From: Oscillospiraceae bacterium
Lineage (GTDB): Bacteria > Bacillota_A > Clostridia > Saccharofermentanales > Saccharofermentanaceae
DNA length: 9,051 nucleotides
Assembly (NCBI GenBank): GCA_902803365.1
Contig: CADCPU010000292.1
Span: forward strand, 1 to 9,051
Reading direction: 5' to 3'
Shown: positions 1 through 7,174 of the stretch, piece after piece
How the letters are laid out: each line of letters opens with the position of its first letter
How positions within the stretch are numbered: position 1 is the stretch's first letter
The notes under the pieces: model-generated
The model's database searches: none
The model's input: only the letters and a program-made list of their open reading frames with translations
What the model was told of the DNA's origin: nothing
Program-made: the position numbers and the translations under genes

Positions 1-1
1 C

Positions 2-529
2 GGTCTTAAGAGAAGATTGAACATCGCGTGCGGTATAGCTCACAAGCCGAAGCTCATCTTCTTCGACGAGCCGACGGTAGCGGTAGATCCTCAGAGCAGG
101 AACAAGATCCTGGACGGTATCGAGAAGCTGAGAGACGAGGGTGCGACGATCGTTTACACATCGCACTACATCGAAGAAGTCGAGCGTCTCGCAACAAGGA
201 TCGCGATCATCGATAAGGGAAGAGTCATCGCGAGCGGCACATGCGATCAGCTCAAGAACATGATCAAGAAAAATGAGTCGATCAGGATCGAAGTATCGGG
301 TCTTAAGAGCAGTGATCTGGATAAGATCAAGGCGATGGACAGCATCTATTCCGTAAGCTACGAGAACGGCATGCTCAAGGCAGAGTCCTGCAACGGCAAG
401 CACATGGTAACGGACATCATCGAATTCCTGCGCGACGCCGAACTCAATATCGGAAATATCTATTCGGAGCGCCCGTCGCTGAATGACGTTTTCCTCGAGA
501 TCACGGGCAAAGAATTAAGGGATGAATAA
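2..529 (+). CDS. ABC exporter ATP-binding subunit, C-terminal part (5' end outside window)
   Basis: This is the nucleotide-binding subunit that would power the two permeases encoded just downstream, acting on the cytoplasmic face of the membrane. The frame is open from base 2 and 175 residues are visible. They begin inside the ABC signature (GLKRR, the tail of an LSGG-x-KRR motif), so Walker A and the Q-loop lie upstream of the window. Walker B is LIFFDEP, with the catalytic Glu at visible residue 23. A D-loop follows (VDPQSR), then the H-loop His at about residue 55 in YTSHYIEEVE. The last ~80 residues, ending SLNDVFLEITGKELRDE, resemble the C-terminal extension (DUF4162-like) of drug and antibiotic exporter ATPases. 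The TTG at 17 is internal to the signature and is not the start. The stop is 15 bp before the next gene, which indicates an operon. The family is certain; the substrate is unknown. Confidence 0.95.
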   Translation, partial: GLKRRLNIACGIAHKPKLIFFDEPTVAVDPQSRNKILDGIEKLRDEGATIVYTSHYIEEVERLATRIAIIDKGRVIASGTCDQLKNMIKKNESIRIEVSGLKSSDLDKIKAMDSIYSVSYENGMLKAESCNGKHMVTDIIEFLRDAELNIGNIYSERPSLNDVFLEITGKELRDE

Positions 530-544
530 GGAGCGGATAAGGGT

Positions 545-1687
545 ATGTTTTTGTATTATCTCAAGATGAAATTAAGGAGCAAGGGCATCATCTGGGGACT
601 TCTGTTTCCGCTCGCTCTGATGCTCATGTTCAAGCTCACTTTCACGAGCATAGTCGCGACCGAGAACAAGGTCGATATGAGACGAGTCTCAGTCGTTGAA
701 TCAGGCGAAGGACTCTATGTCGAAGGATTTGAGTCGATGATGGATGAGCTCTCGAAGGAGACGGATGATCCGGATGAGCTGAGACTCGATGTTTCCTATG
801 ACGAACTTACCGCCGCAAAGCAAAAGCTCGACGACGGCGACATCGATTTCTACTACATAGTATCCGACGATGACGTAAAGCTCGTCCTGCCTGCTTCATA
901 CAGCATCAGCACAGGTATGATCGCACGTGAGATCTCCGATACTTTCAAGGTCAATATGGAACTGATCGAAGAGTGCATGACAAAAGATCCGTCACTTATC
1001 TCCGAAGTAACGGAGAGCCTCTCTGACCGCCTCTCATATATCGTGATCGACGCGGGTGATGAAGGCATCGACATGTACCAGTGGTACTACATCTCCACGC
1101 TCGTTATGTCGATACTCTTTGATTACGCAGGCGGCATCGCAGTCCTTGGCAGCATCAGGGCTGACGTCTCGGGTTCCGCGATGAGAGTTGCAGCATCTTC
1201 GGTATCAAAGACACGTGCCGTATTCAGCTGTCTTATGGCAGAGTTCGTCGTATCTTTGGTAAAGGTATTTATTCAGGTCTGCTTCCTTAATTTTGTCGTC
1301 GGTATCAACATGTTCACTCACCCGGTATTGCTCATCACTGCGATCGCACTCAGCACCATTTTCGCGATCTGCATCGGCATCCTTCTCGGAATGGTATTCA
1401 AGGGCGACATACAGTCCCGCGAGAACAAGACAATGGGTCTTGTAATGCTCTCCGTATTCCTGTCGGGCGAGATGATCGTAACGCTCCCGGGCGCCATCGA
1501 GAAGTACGCTCCGATCGTAAACAAGATCAATCCCGCGACCGTCATAAACAAGATCTTCTACAGACTGCTGCTTTGTGAGAACTTCGGTGACCTTTACACC
1601 AACTTTGCTACCATCGCAGTATTGTCTGTCCTGATGTTCATCATATCGATCATCATCCTGAGGAGGGAAACATATGCATCTCTTTAA
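545..1687 (+). CDS. ABC-2 type exporter permease, first subunit
   Basis: This is a 380-residue membrane subunit of the exporter. One transmembrane helix lies near the N terminus (about residues 14-36). A hydrophilic, acidic, presumably extracellular domain follows (about 40-178), then about five hydrophobic segments (roughly 180-203, 225-255, 259-285, 297-315, 353-372). This is the ABC2_membrane_3 layout found in exporters with a large outer loop. A cytoplasmic stretch reads AASSVSKTR (216-224), and the second permease has a closely similar ASSVSRRKR, suggesting both use it to contact the ATPase. TAAGGAG at 527-533 overlaps the ATPase stop and serves as the ribosome binding site. The 3' end overlaps the next gene by 14 nt, so the two are probably translationally coupled. 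The closest functional analogue I can name is an LnrM/LnrN-like permease; this is inferred from gene order and size. Confidence 0.9.
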   Translation: MFLYYLKMKLRSKGIIWGLLFPLALMLMFKLTFTSIVATENKVDMRRVSVVESGEGLYVEGFESMMDELSKETDDPDELRLDVSYDELTAAKQKLDDGDIDFYYIVSDDDVKLVLPASYSISTGMIAREISDTFKVNMELIEECMTKDPSLISEVTESLSDRLSYIVIDAGDEGIDMYQWYYISTLVMSILFDYAGGIAVLGSIRADVSGSAMRVAASSVSKTRAVFSCLMAEFVVSLVKVFIQVCFLNFVVGINMFTHPVLLITAIALSTIFAICIGILLGMVFKGDIQSRENKTMGLVMLSVFLSGEMIVTLPGAIEKYAPIVNKINPATVINKIFYRLLLCENFGDLYTNFATIAVLSVLMFIISIIILRRETYASL

Positions 1688-2846
1688 AACATTCTTCAAG
1701 CTTCTCTGGTCATATAAAGCAACCGTCCTGATATACCTCGTTATCTTCGGATTCATGATGACGATGGTCGGAGTATTAAGTTCTGATACGACATCAGGCC
1801 AGTTCGAGGAAGCAAACTTCACGATCTGCTACAAGGATGAAGACGAGTCAGAATTGAGCCGCGGCATCATCGATTACTTAAGCGTTGCCAACGAAGTAAC
1901 AGATGTTAAGGATCTGTCCGATACGAAGGTCGAAGACAGGATGTTCTTCAGAGTCCATATGCACGAATTCAAGTTCTCCAAGGGCTTCGAGCAGACTGTC
2001 CTGGACGGCGGCACGGAAGGCATCGAATATATCTCCGTCCTCCCGTCGGGCGCACAGTCCTACGTCCTCCAGAATCAGATCAACAAGTATCTCAATACCT
2101 TTAAGACGTACTCGAAAATGGGTTATACTCCGGCCGAGGCATGTGCAAAGACTAAGGATGTCCTTACAGCTCACACCGATATCACGATCGATATCGAAGA
2201 GAGCGAAAAAGGCGACAGCGAATCATCCTTCATGTACTACACGAACCTCAACGTCTGGTATGCTGCATTTACCGTTATGGCAATGTCCGCAGGTGTGATC
2301 ATCCTGAACTCCGCGAGCGAGAATCTGAGCAACAGGATCGAGGCATCTTCTGTATCAAGAAGAAAGAGGACATTCATCAACCTTGCAGGCATGGTCGTTT
2401 TCGGTCTCGTCATCTACGTGATCTTCATGATCGCAAACGTTATCGGCGGATACGGCAGCTCGACACTTAAGGAATACCTCCCGATCATCATGGTCAACAA
2501 TCTCCTTGCTGTACTGAGCGCATGTTCACTCGTTGCATTCATCACCTCGTTCAAGCTCACCAACAAGGTCATGAACTGGATCGCCATCCTGGTCGGTCTT
2601 TCCGCAAGCTTCCTCGGCGGCGCATTCGTTCCTCAGTTCCTCCTTGGCGAATCGCTCCTGAGATTTTCCAAGTTCCTGCCTACATACTGGTTCGTCGTCG
2701 TCAACAACATGACGCATTCAAACGGCTATGGTCAGTATGATACTTCCTTGATCCTTCAGAGCTTCGGCATCCAGGCACTGTTCATCCTCGTGTTCTGTGC
2801 AGGCACCGCTGTCGTAAGCAAGATCAGGACTGAATCACGCGTATAA
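1674..2846 (+). CDS. ABC-2 type exporter permease, second subunit
   Basis: This 390-residue protein has the same design as the preceding permease. A helix lies at about residues 17-36, followed by an outer hydrophilic domain (about 38-190). The hydrophobic segments then fall at roughly 192-212, 234-258, 268-293, 300-322, 334-346 and 364-382. The motif ASSVSRRKR (224-232) matches the corresponding position in the first permease, so the two are probably diverged duplicates that form a heterodimeric membrane channel. The start at 1674 is fixed by an AGGAGGG ribosome binding site at 1661-1667, inside the upstream gene, and the frames overlap by 14 nt. Together with the ATPase it forms a complete exporter of the one-ATPase, two-permease type. 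The transported compound cannot be read from the sequence; lipophilic antibiotics are one possibility by analogy with LnrLMN. Confidence 0.9.
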   Translation: MHLFKTFFKLLWSYKATVLIYLVIFGFMMTMVGVLSSDTTSGQFEEANFTICYKDEDESELSRGIIDYLSVANEVTDVKDLSDTKVEDRMFFRVHMHEFKFSKGFEQTVLDGGTEGIEYISVLPSGAQSYVLQNQINKYLNTFKTYSKMGYTPAEACAKTKDVLTAHTDITIDIEESEKGDSESSFMYYTNLNVWYAAFTVMAMSAGVIILNSASENLSNRIEASSVSRRKRTFINLAGMVVFGLVIYVIFMIANVIGGYGSSTLKEYLPIIMVNNLLAVLSACSLVAFITSFKLTNKVMNWIAILVGLSASFLGGAFVPQFLLGESLLRFSKFLPTYWFVVVNNMTHSNGYGQYDTSLILQSFGIQALFILVFCAGTAVVSKIRTESRV

Positions 2847-2863
2847 TGTGTTAACATATACAC

Positions 2864-3988
2864 ATGGTAAGCAGGATAATCGACAAGATAATTTTGATAC
2901 TCATCGCGTCCTTCGCGATGGTGACTTCAGGTACCGGTACGACTGGTTTGGTCGTGTCGGTACTCGTCGCGTTCTTCTTCGCTTTTATGACGGAGATCTG
3001 GCGCCGTGACCTCGCGGCATTTTCCGTCGCGATATTAGCCTGCGCCGCCTTTCTTATAACGCGCCGTACCGAGATCCTTCCGTCGCTCGTTATCTTCGCT
3101 TACTCATTTGCTTCAGACCCGAACAGCGAGCGTTTCTTCACCAAGGATCGCAGCGGCAGAGTGATCGCGATATTCATAAGTGAGATCATCCTTACCCTCG
3201 CGTTTATATATCTCATGATCCCTAATTGGGAACTTCTCGTGACTGTCCCGATCGCAGTGATCCTCGGAAGCAAGACACTGCTCTACGATATCAGGAACAA
3301 GCGCTTGTCATCCGCACTCGACGACACCCGCTACGATGCGATAATGCAGGCCGAGAAGCGCCGCACAGAGCGCGAAAAAGAAGACGAGAAGATCTACATG
3401 GCAACTCTCGAAGAGCGCAACAGGATCGCGCGTGAGATACACGATAACATCGGTCATATGCTGACTCGTACTCTCGTCCAGATGGAAGCTATCAAGATCG
3501 TAAACAGCGACGAGAACATAAAGGGTCATCTCGATTCAGTAAGTGACACACTGAACGAAGCAATGACCGCAGTCCGCAAGAGCGTGCACGAACTTCACAG
3601 CGATTCCATCGACCTGTCGATCAGCATCAACGAGGCGGTCAAGGCGCTGCCTGAGAGATTTGAATGCAAGGTCGAGACCGTGATCGAATCCGCGATCCCC
3701 AACGACCGCAAGACGGCGATCCTGGCGATCCTCAAAGAGTCGATCACCAACATCGTCAAGTATTCAAACGGCAACAAGGTCAAAGTCGAATTTATCGAGA
3801 ACCCCACCTTCTGGAGGCTTCTCGTGGAAGATAACGGAGTGAACAAGACTTTAAGTTACGACAATTATTCTTCGGGCGGCGGTATAGGCATCGCGAACAT
3901 CATCTCGCGCTGCGAAGACATGGGCGGCCGCGCCGCGATCTCGTCAGACGAACACGGCTTCAGAGTACGTGTGACGATCCCGAAGTAA
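2864..3988 (+). CDS. Sensor histidine kinase, NarL/DesK type (HisKA_3)
   Basis: This 374-residue membrane kinase probably senses membrane or drug stress and phosphorylates the regulator encoded next. About six hydrophobic segments fill residues 5-137 with very short loops and no extracellular sensor domain, so the signal is likely detected in or at the membrane. A charged, probably coiled linker (about 142-182) leads to the HisKA_3 dimerisation box RIAREIHDNIGH, with the phospho-acceptor at His193. The HATPase_c domain shows the N-box (LKESITN, Asn296), the G1 box VEDNG (Asp323, Gly325) and the G2 box GGGIGIAN (338-345). The start follows the permease stop by 17 bp but has no clear Shine-Dalgarno sequence. 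The stop region contains TATAAT (2842-2847), so separate transcription is possible but no matching -35 is seen. This resembles intramembrane-sensing kinases such as LnrJ or DesK; the signal is inferred. Confidence 0.93.
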   Translation: MVSRIIDKIILILIASFAMVTSGTGTTGLVVSVLVAFFFAFMTEIWRRDLAAFSVAILACAAFLITRRTEILPSLVIFAYSFASDPNSERFFTKDRSGRVIAIFISEIILTLAFIYLMIPNWELLVTVPIAVILGSKTLLYDIRNKRLSSALDDTRYDAIMQAEKRRTEREKEDEKIYMATLEERNRIAREIHDNIGHMLTRTLVQMEAIKIVNSDENIKGHLDSVSDTLNEAMTAVRKSVHELHSDSIDLSISINEAVKALPERFECKVETVIESAIPNDRKTAILAILKESITNIVKYSNGNKVKVEFIENPTFWRLLVEDNGVNKTLSYDNYSSGGGIGIANIISRCEDMGGRAAISSDEHGFRVRVTIPK

Positions 3989-3998
3989 GGAGGCAGAT

Positions 3999-4634
3999 AT
4001 GAAGATAGTAATCGTTGATGACGATCCGTTGGTATCGATGTCACTAAAGATAATCCTCGAGGCCGACAAGAACGGCGATCCTCTCGAGGTAGTAGCGACC
4101 GGCACATCCGGACGCGAGGCTGTCGCTCTCTATAACGAGCATAAGCCCGACATCCTCCTGATGGATATCCGCATGGAGGACGTTAACGGACTTGATGCCT
4201 CTGAGCAGATCATCGGCTCGGATCCGTCCGCGCGCATTTTATTGCTTACGACTTTCCTTGACGACGAGTATATCAACCGCGCGCTTAAGGTCGGTGTCAA
4301 AGGCTATGTGCTCAAGCAGGACTGTAAGGGTCTGCCTTCTGCCGTCCGCGCGATAAGTGACGGGCAGACTGTTTTCGGAGGCAAGATAGTCGAGAAGCTC
4401 CCTGACATAATGAACCGCAAAGAGAAGTTCGATTACGCCGCACACGGACTCAGCGACAAAGAGCGCCAGCTTATCGAGCTCGTCGCGGACGGTCTGTCAA
4501 ACAAGGAGATCGCAGAGAAGATGTTCCTTGGCGAAGGCACCGTGCGCAACATGATGAGCACCGTGCTGGATAAGCTCGACCTGCGTGACCGCACGCAGCT
4601 CGCTTGCTTCTATTATCAGGAGATCAAGCCCTGA
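3999..4634 (+). CDS. Response regulator, NarL/LuxR family
   Basis: This 211-residue transcription regulator is the partner of the upstream kinase. The receiver domain (about residues 1-120) has the acidic pocket DDD at 7-9, phospho-acceptor Asp56 in LLMDIRM, the switch Thr84 and conserved Lys106. A LuxR-type helix-turn-helix (about 150-205) carries the typical LSDKERQ and GLSNKEIAEKMFLGEGTVRN stretches; T-V-R in the last is the recognition helix. All key residues are present, so it should be active. The start is set by AAGGAGG at 3987-3993, which overlaps the kinase stop and leaves 5 nt to the ATG. The expected targets are the promoter of this exporter operon, which lies upstream of the window, and possibly other loci. 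Confidence 0.95.
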   Translation: MKIVIVDDDPLVSMSLKIILEADKNGDPLEVVATGTSGREAVALYNEHKPDILLMDIRMEDVNGLDASEQIIGSDPSARILLLTTFLDDEYINRALKVGVKGYVLKQDCKGLPSAVRAISDGQTVFGGKIVEKLPDIMNRKEKFDYAAHGLSDKERQLIELVADGLSNKEIAEKMFLGEGTVRNMMSTVLDKLDLRDRTQLACFYYQEIKP

Positions 4635-4667
4635 TCTGCTAATAGCACCGCGCTCGGATATGGGTGC

Positions 4668-4695
4668 AAAAAAGGACTGCCCGATCGGACAGTCC
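4668..4695 (-). terminator. Intrinsic terminator of the DUF4214 gene
   Basis: Read on the minus strand, a 6-bp stem (GGACTG with CAGTCC) extends past one mismatch into a CC/GG closing pair around a GATC loop. It is followed directly by six T residues (A-tract 4668-4673 on the plus strand). It begins 18 nt past the stop of the DUF4214 gene. On the plus strand the same hairpin has no T-run, so it is not a good terminator for the kinase-regulator operon. The weaker GCACC/GGTGC pair at 4645-4667 also lacks one. Confidence 0.85.
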
Positions 4696-4713
4696 TCCAT
4701 CACAGTTATGATC

Positions 4714-6687
4714 TTAATTAGCGCCTGAGAGGATTCCGGCCTCGACGCACTTTCTGCAGAACTCTTCGCTCTTTGTGAATGAGTCGATGAGTTCTGTGTC
4801 GGAGTAATCCGGGAGGTTTGTCCAGAAAGCAAGACCGTCAGCGTCCGGCTCTCTGTCCATGAATGTCTTGTAGAGTCTTGTTACGAATTCTTCCTTGCTC
4901 AGGTTCTGTGACTTGAGTTCATCGGAGCAGAAGAATGCCAAACCTACGATGTCGCCTGCTGTTCTGTGGTTGGCGAGTTCCTTAGCCCAGTATGCCTTGC
5001 CTTCAGGCTCGGAAGCACGGCCGAGAGCTGTTGTGTACATGCGCTCTACGAATGCGTTTACTGCTTCGGAAGGTTCGATCTCATAGTCGGAAATGATGTC
5101 GGTTCCGGAGATGATATCGTACTTCGCGCAGAGGTTAGCCCACTCCTTGGAATAGATGAATGATTCAACTACGGTAGCGCGGTCAAGGGTGCCGGAGGAG
5201 AGCTGTGAGAGCCAGTATGATCTTCCGTCACTGTCAGCTTCTCTGTCGAAGAAAGTAGAGTAGAGGATCTTTATGAAATCGTCGTCGGAGATGCCGGACT
5301 TAATGAACTCATCGCTTCCGATGAAGAAGCGTGCAACGTCGGCGCCGGTCAGGGAGAATTTCTTGAGAGAACTTACCCAGTAATTGCGGCCTTCGTCATC
5401 AGCTTCTCTCTTGAGTATGTTAGAGTAGCAACGGTCTACGAATTGATAAGGACCGTTGTTGTCGGGGAAGGGATTAAGGCCCGGATATACGACAAAATCC
5501 GTACGGATAACGTTGCCGTATTTATCGATAGTATCAACTTGATAAGTCGTCGGTTCAGTGACGTTGCTGACCTTCAAAGAAGAGGATGTCTCAGGAAGCT
5601 CCACGCTGATCTCTCCCCTGCTGTAGTCCCATACGTACCACTTGTAGGTGATGCCGTCGGCCTCTTTTGCTGTGGCCTTTACGGAAAGTTCGATAAAATC
5701 ATTGCCGTCCATATAGACAGCCAAGTCTCCTACAGGTTCAACATGGAAATCATTTTCGATACCGATTTCAATAAAAAATCCCGTGCTCCAGTCATCGGAT
5801 TTGTGATATTCATCACACAGCCACAGAGAGTATGTGGTAGCTTTTTTGATACCGTCGATCTTAAGGATTGCAGATGTAGCTCCCTCGATCGGTTGACCGT
5901 CTGCAAACCACTGATAATCAAGTTTTCCTTTGTAATCTCCGGATCTGATCGCTTCAAGCGTGAAAGGTGTGTCTTTATCCACATAGATCGGATAGGAATA
6001 GAACTCTTCACCGTCTAAGGTGATGCTGATATTCCAGTCGGCATGAATATCGATATACATGAAAAATGTTCTCTGAGTGTATCCGTCATCAACCGTGCAG
6101 GAGAAATGACATGCGACAGAAGGAGCCACCTTGTAAGTGGTGCCGGAAACATCGATGGGGTTATTGTTCTCGTCTTTCCATTCTGTCGTGTATTTCTTGT
6201 CGGAGATAACGTCGACATTAATGATCGCTTCACCGTCGGCGTCGATAAAATAATGCTCAACAGCGGTTGCACCGTGCGTGCTCTTGGTTATCTTCATCTC
6301 ATAGGAATATACGGTGTCATATCCATAGGTGTCGATATAATATTTCTCGCCTTTTTGGAAAACGAAATACTGATCCTCTTCATTGGCATCGAACATTCCC
6401 AGCAGATGATCCTGTTGTGCCGTGTAAATGAATGGATAATGAGCAAAGTCCTCGTCGTTGTCTTCGATGTCGATGAGATAGGCACCTGTCTCGGGTGCGG
6501 TGAATGTGATGAATTTGCGTCTTCCGGAAGTGTCTCCCTTGACCGGCTTGTCAAGTTCTATCTTTACATTCTCATACTCATCGAAATCCTCTGCGTTTGA
6601 TATGGCCGGAACGGCACTTAAGATGCAAAGCGAAGCAAGCAGGCTCGACATTGCTTTGAACGGCAGATTTTTCATGGGGTTACTCAT
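4714..6687 (-). CDS. Secreted protein with PPC-like, Ig-like and four DUF4214 repeats
   Basis: This 657-residue exported protein has an unknown specific role. A signal peptide spans residues 1-32 (basic start, hydrophobic core LLASLCILSAVPAI, likely cleavage after SNA). Residues ~38-135 form a beta-rich domain like the bacterial pre-peptidase C-terminal (PPC) fold. Three further beta-rich, Ig-like segments lie at about 140-215, 219-309 and 312-400, the last two having W-x-x-x-G and TYSLWL / TYQVDT strands. Two DUF4214 pairs follow at about 415-525 and 545-655. Each pair contains two copies of the linker-type motif R-x-x-D/E-x-x-G-x-x-Y/F-W (KREADDEGRNYW, DREADSDGRSYW, GRASEPEGKAYW, DREPDADGLAFW). 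No LPXTG, SLH or dockerin anchor is visible, so it may be released or held through its repeats. AAAGGAGAT at 6693-6701 fixes the start at 6687 over the later Met5. It is monocistronic, with its own terminator. Confidence 0.9.
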   Translation of the reverse strand: MSNPMKNLPFKAMSSLLASLCILSAVPAISNAEDFDEYENVKIELDKPVKGDTSGRRKFITFTAPETGAYLIDIEDNDEDFAHYPFIYTAQQDHLLGMFDANEEDQYFVFQKGEKYYIDTYGYDTVYSYEMKITKSTHGATAVEHYFIDADGEAIINVDVISDKKYTTEWKDENNNPIDVSGTTYKVAPSVACHFSCTVDDGYTQRTFFMYIDIHADWNISITLDGEEFYSYPIYVDKDTPFTLEAIRSGDYKGKLDYQWFADGQPIEGATSAILKIDGIKKATTYSLWLCDEYHKSDDWSTGFFIEIGIENDFHVEPVGDLAVYMDGNDFIELSVKATAKEADGITYKWYVWDYSRGEISVELPETSSSLKVSNVTEPTTYQVDTIDKYGNVIRTDFVVYPGLNPFPDNNGPYQFVDRCYSNILKREADDEGRNYWVSSLKKFSLTGADVARFFIGSDEFIKSGISDDDFIKILYSTFFDREADSDGRSYWLSQLSSGTLDRATVVESFIYSKEWANLCAKYDIISGTDIISDYEIEPSEAVNAFVERMYTTALGRASEPEGKAYWAKELANHRTAGDIVGLAFFCSDELKSQNLSKEEFVTRLYKTFMDREPDADGLAFWTNLPDYSDTELIDSFTKSEEFCRKCVEAGILSGAN

Positions 6688-6692
6688 ATAAG

Positions 6693-6775
6693 ATCTCCTT
6701 TCACTTTCACACTAACAGAAGGTGTTTGTACAGTATCGATATAATCATTCTGCATTGACGAGTTCGTTTTTGCAA
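6693..6775 (-). promoter_or_regulatory. Ribosome binding site and candidate promoter of the DUF4214 gene
   Basis: The ribosome binding site AAAGGAGAT (6693-6701) is clear. A possible sigma-70 type promoter reads TTGCAA (6770-6775) and CAGAAT (6747-6752) with a 17-bp spacer, giving a leader of about 50 nt. The -10 matches the consensus at only four of six positions, and an overlapping TATATC a few bases downstream is an alternative. The unit must have its own promoter here, because a strong terminator on the same strand ends just upstream at 6777. Confidence 0.35.
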
Positions 6776-6776
6776 G

Positions 6777-6814
6777 AAAAAAGATCACCTGTGAGGTGCT
6801 TCACAGGCGATCTT
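6777..6814 (-). terminator. Strong intrinsic terminator of the 59-residue small gene
   Basis: The hairpin is AAGATC-x-CCTGTGA, loop GGTGCT, TCACAGG-x-GATCTT: 13 base pairs with one internal mismatch (arms 6781-6794 and 6801-6814). On the minus strand it is followed by a T-run (A-tract 6777-6782 on plus). It lies 22 nt after the small gene's stop, separates that gene from the DUF4214 gene, and supports transcription of the small gene on the minus strand. Confidence 0.9.
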
Positions 6815-6835
6815 CCCGAAAGAAACGATTAAGTA

Positions 6836-7015
6836 TTAAAAAGTGTAAACAACACCGTTTACCGTGATCGAATCAACCTGCTCGAGGTCTACGAGCCTGT
6901 TGAAGAGTGTGATGACATTGTTGCCCATTCCGCAGATGTAGTGGTAGCTTGCGACGTTCTCGTACAGTCTGTAGCAGGTCTCGATGAACTTAACCTGTTT
7001 ATTTGCCAAATGCAT
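6836..7015 (-). CDS. Small protein of unknown function, 59 residues
   Basis: This is an open frame of 59 codons plus stop on the minus strand, starting MHLANKQVKFIETCYRLYEN and ending TVNGVVYTF. An AAAGGAAT ribosome binding site (about 7022-7029) lies 6-7 nt before the ATG, and a strong intrinsic terminator sits 22 nt after the stop. Both support a real gene. The middle (about residues 8-40) is rich in aromatic residues and Cys (CYRLYENVASYHYICGMG) and likely helical; the end looks like a short beta-hairpin. There is no signal peptide, clear membrane helix or recognisable DNA-binding motif. Codon choice resembles its neighbours. I do not recognise the family. It lies downstream, in its own direction of transcription, of the palindrome array at 7175-7407, so the two may be functionally linked, but nothing in the sequence proves this. 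Confidence 0.75.
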   Translation of the reverse strand: MHLANKQVKFIETCYRLYENVASYHYICGMGNNVITLFNRLVDLEQVDSITVNGVVYTF

Positions 7016-7174
7016 AATACTTATTCCTTTCGTGTTCAGCTTCTTATTTGATCGATCATTTCAGTAAGATCTTCCGTACGTATCGCTCTTACACCCTTAA
7101 TAACTGAATGAGATCTTCCTTTGTGACAAATATCGCGAAAATATTTTGAAATTACTCTGAATTTACGAGTTTCA
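7016..7174 (-). promoter_or_regulatory. Leader/promoter region of the small gene
   Basis: This AT-rich stretch lies between the palindrome array and the small gene. No convincing promoter is visible. TTGTCA at about 7121-7126 (minus strand) is the best -35 candidate, but no good -10 sits at the right distance. AGATCTTCC occurs twice, at 7067-7075 and 7111-7119, 44 bp apart. An inverted repeat AAATAT/ATATTT lies at about 7128-7146. A tiny frame MIDQIRS preceded by GGAAG sits about 7037-7060 on the minus strand; it is probably chance. Confidence 0.35.

Noticed and set aside
1205..1822. 205-codon minus-strand open frame
   Set aside because: It lies antisense to both well-supported permeases, has low-complexity charged sequence, and is explained by codon bias of the real genes.
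4645..4667. GCACC/GGTGC stem as plus-strand terminator of the kinase-regulator operon
   Set aside because: The stem is five pairs with a large loop and is followed by A residues, not T, on the plus strand.
5443..6018. 191-codon plus-strand open frame, with a similar 185-codon one at 6043-6600
   Set aside because: Both are antisense to the DUF4214 gene, which has a signal peptide, domain matches, a ribosome binding site and a terminator.
7037..7060. Seven-residue leader peptide frame MIDQIRS before the small gene
   Set aside because: It is too short to separate from chance, its GGAAG is too far from the ATG, and there is no attenuator-like hairpin after it.
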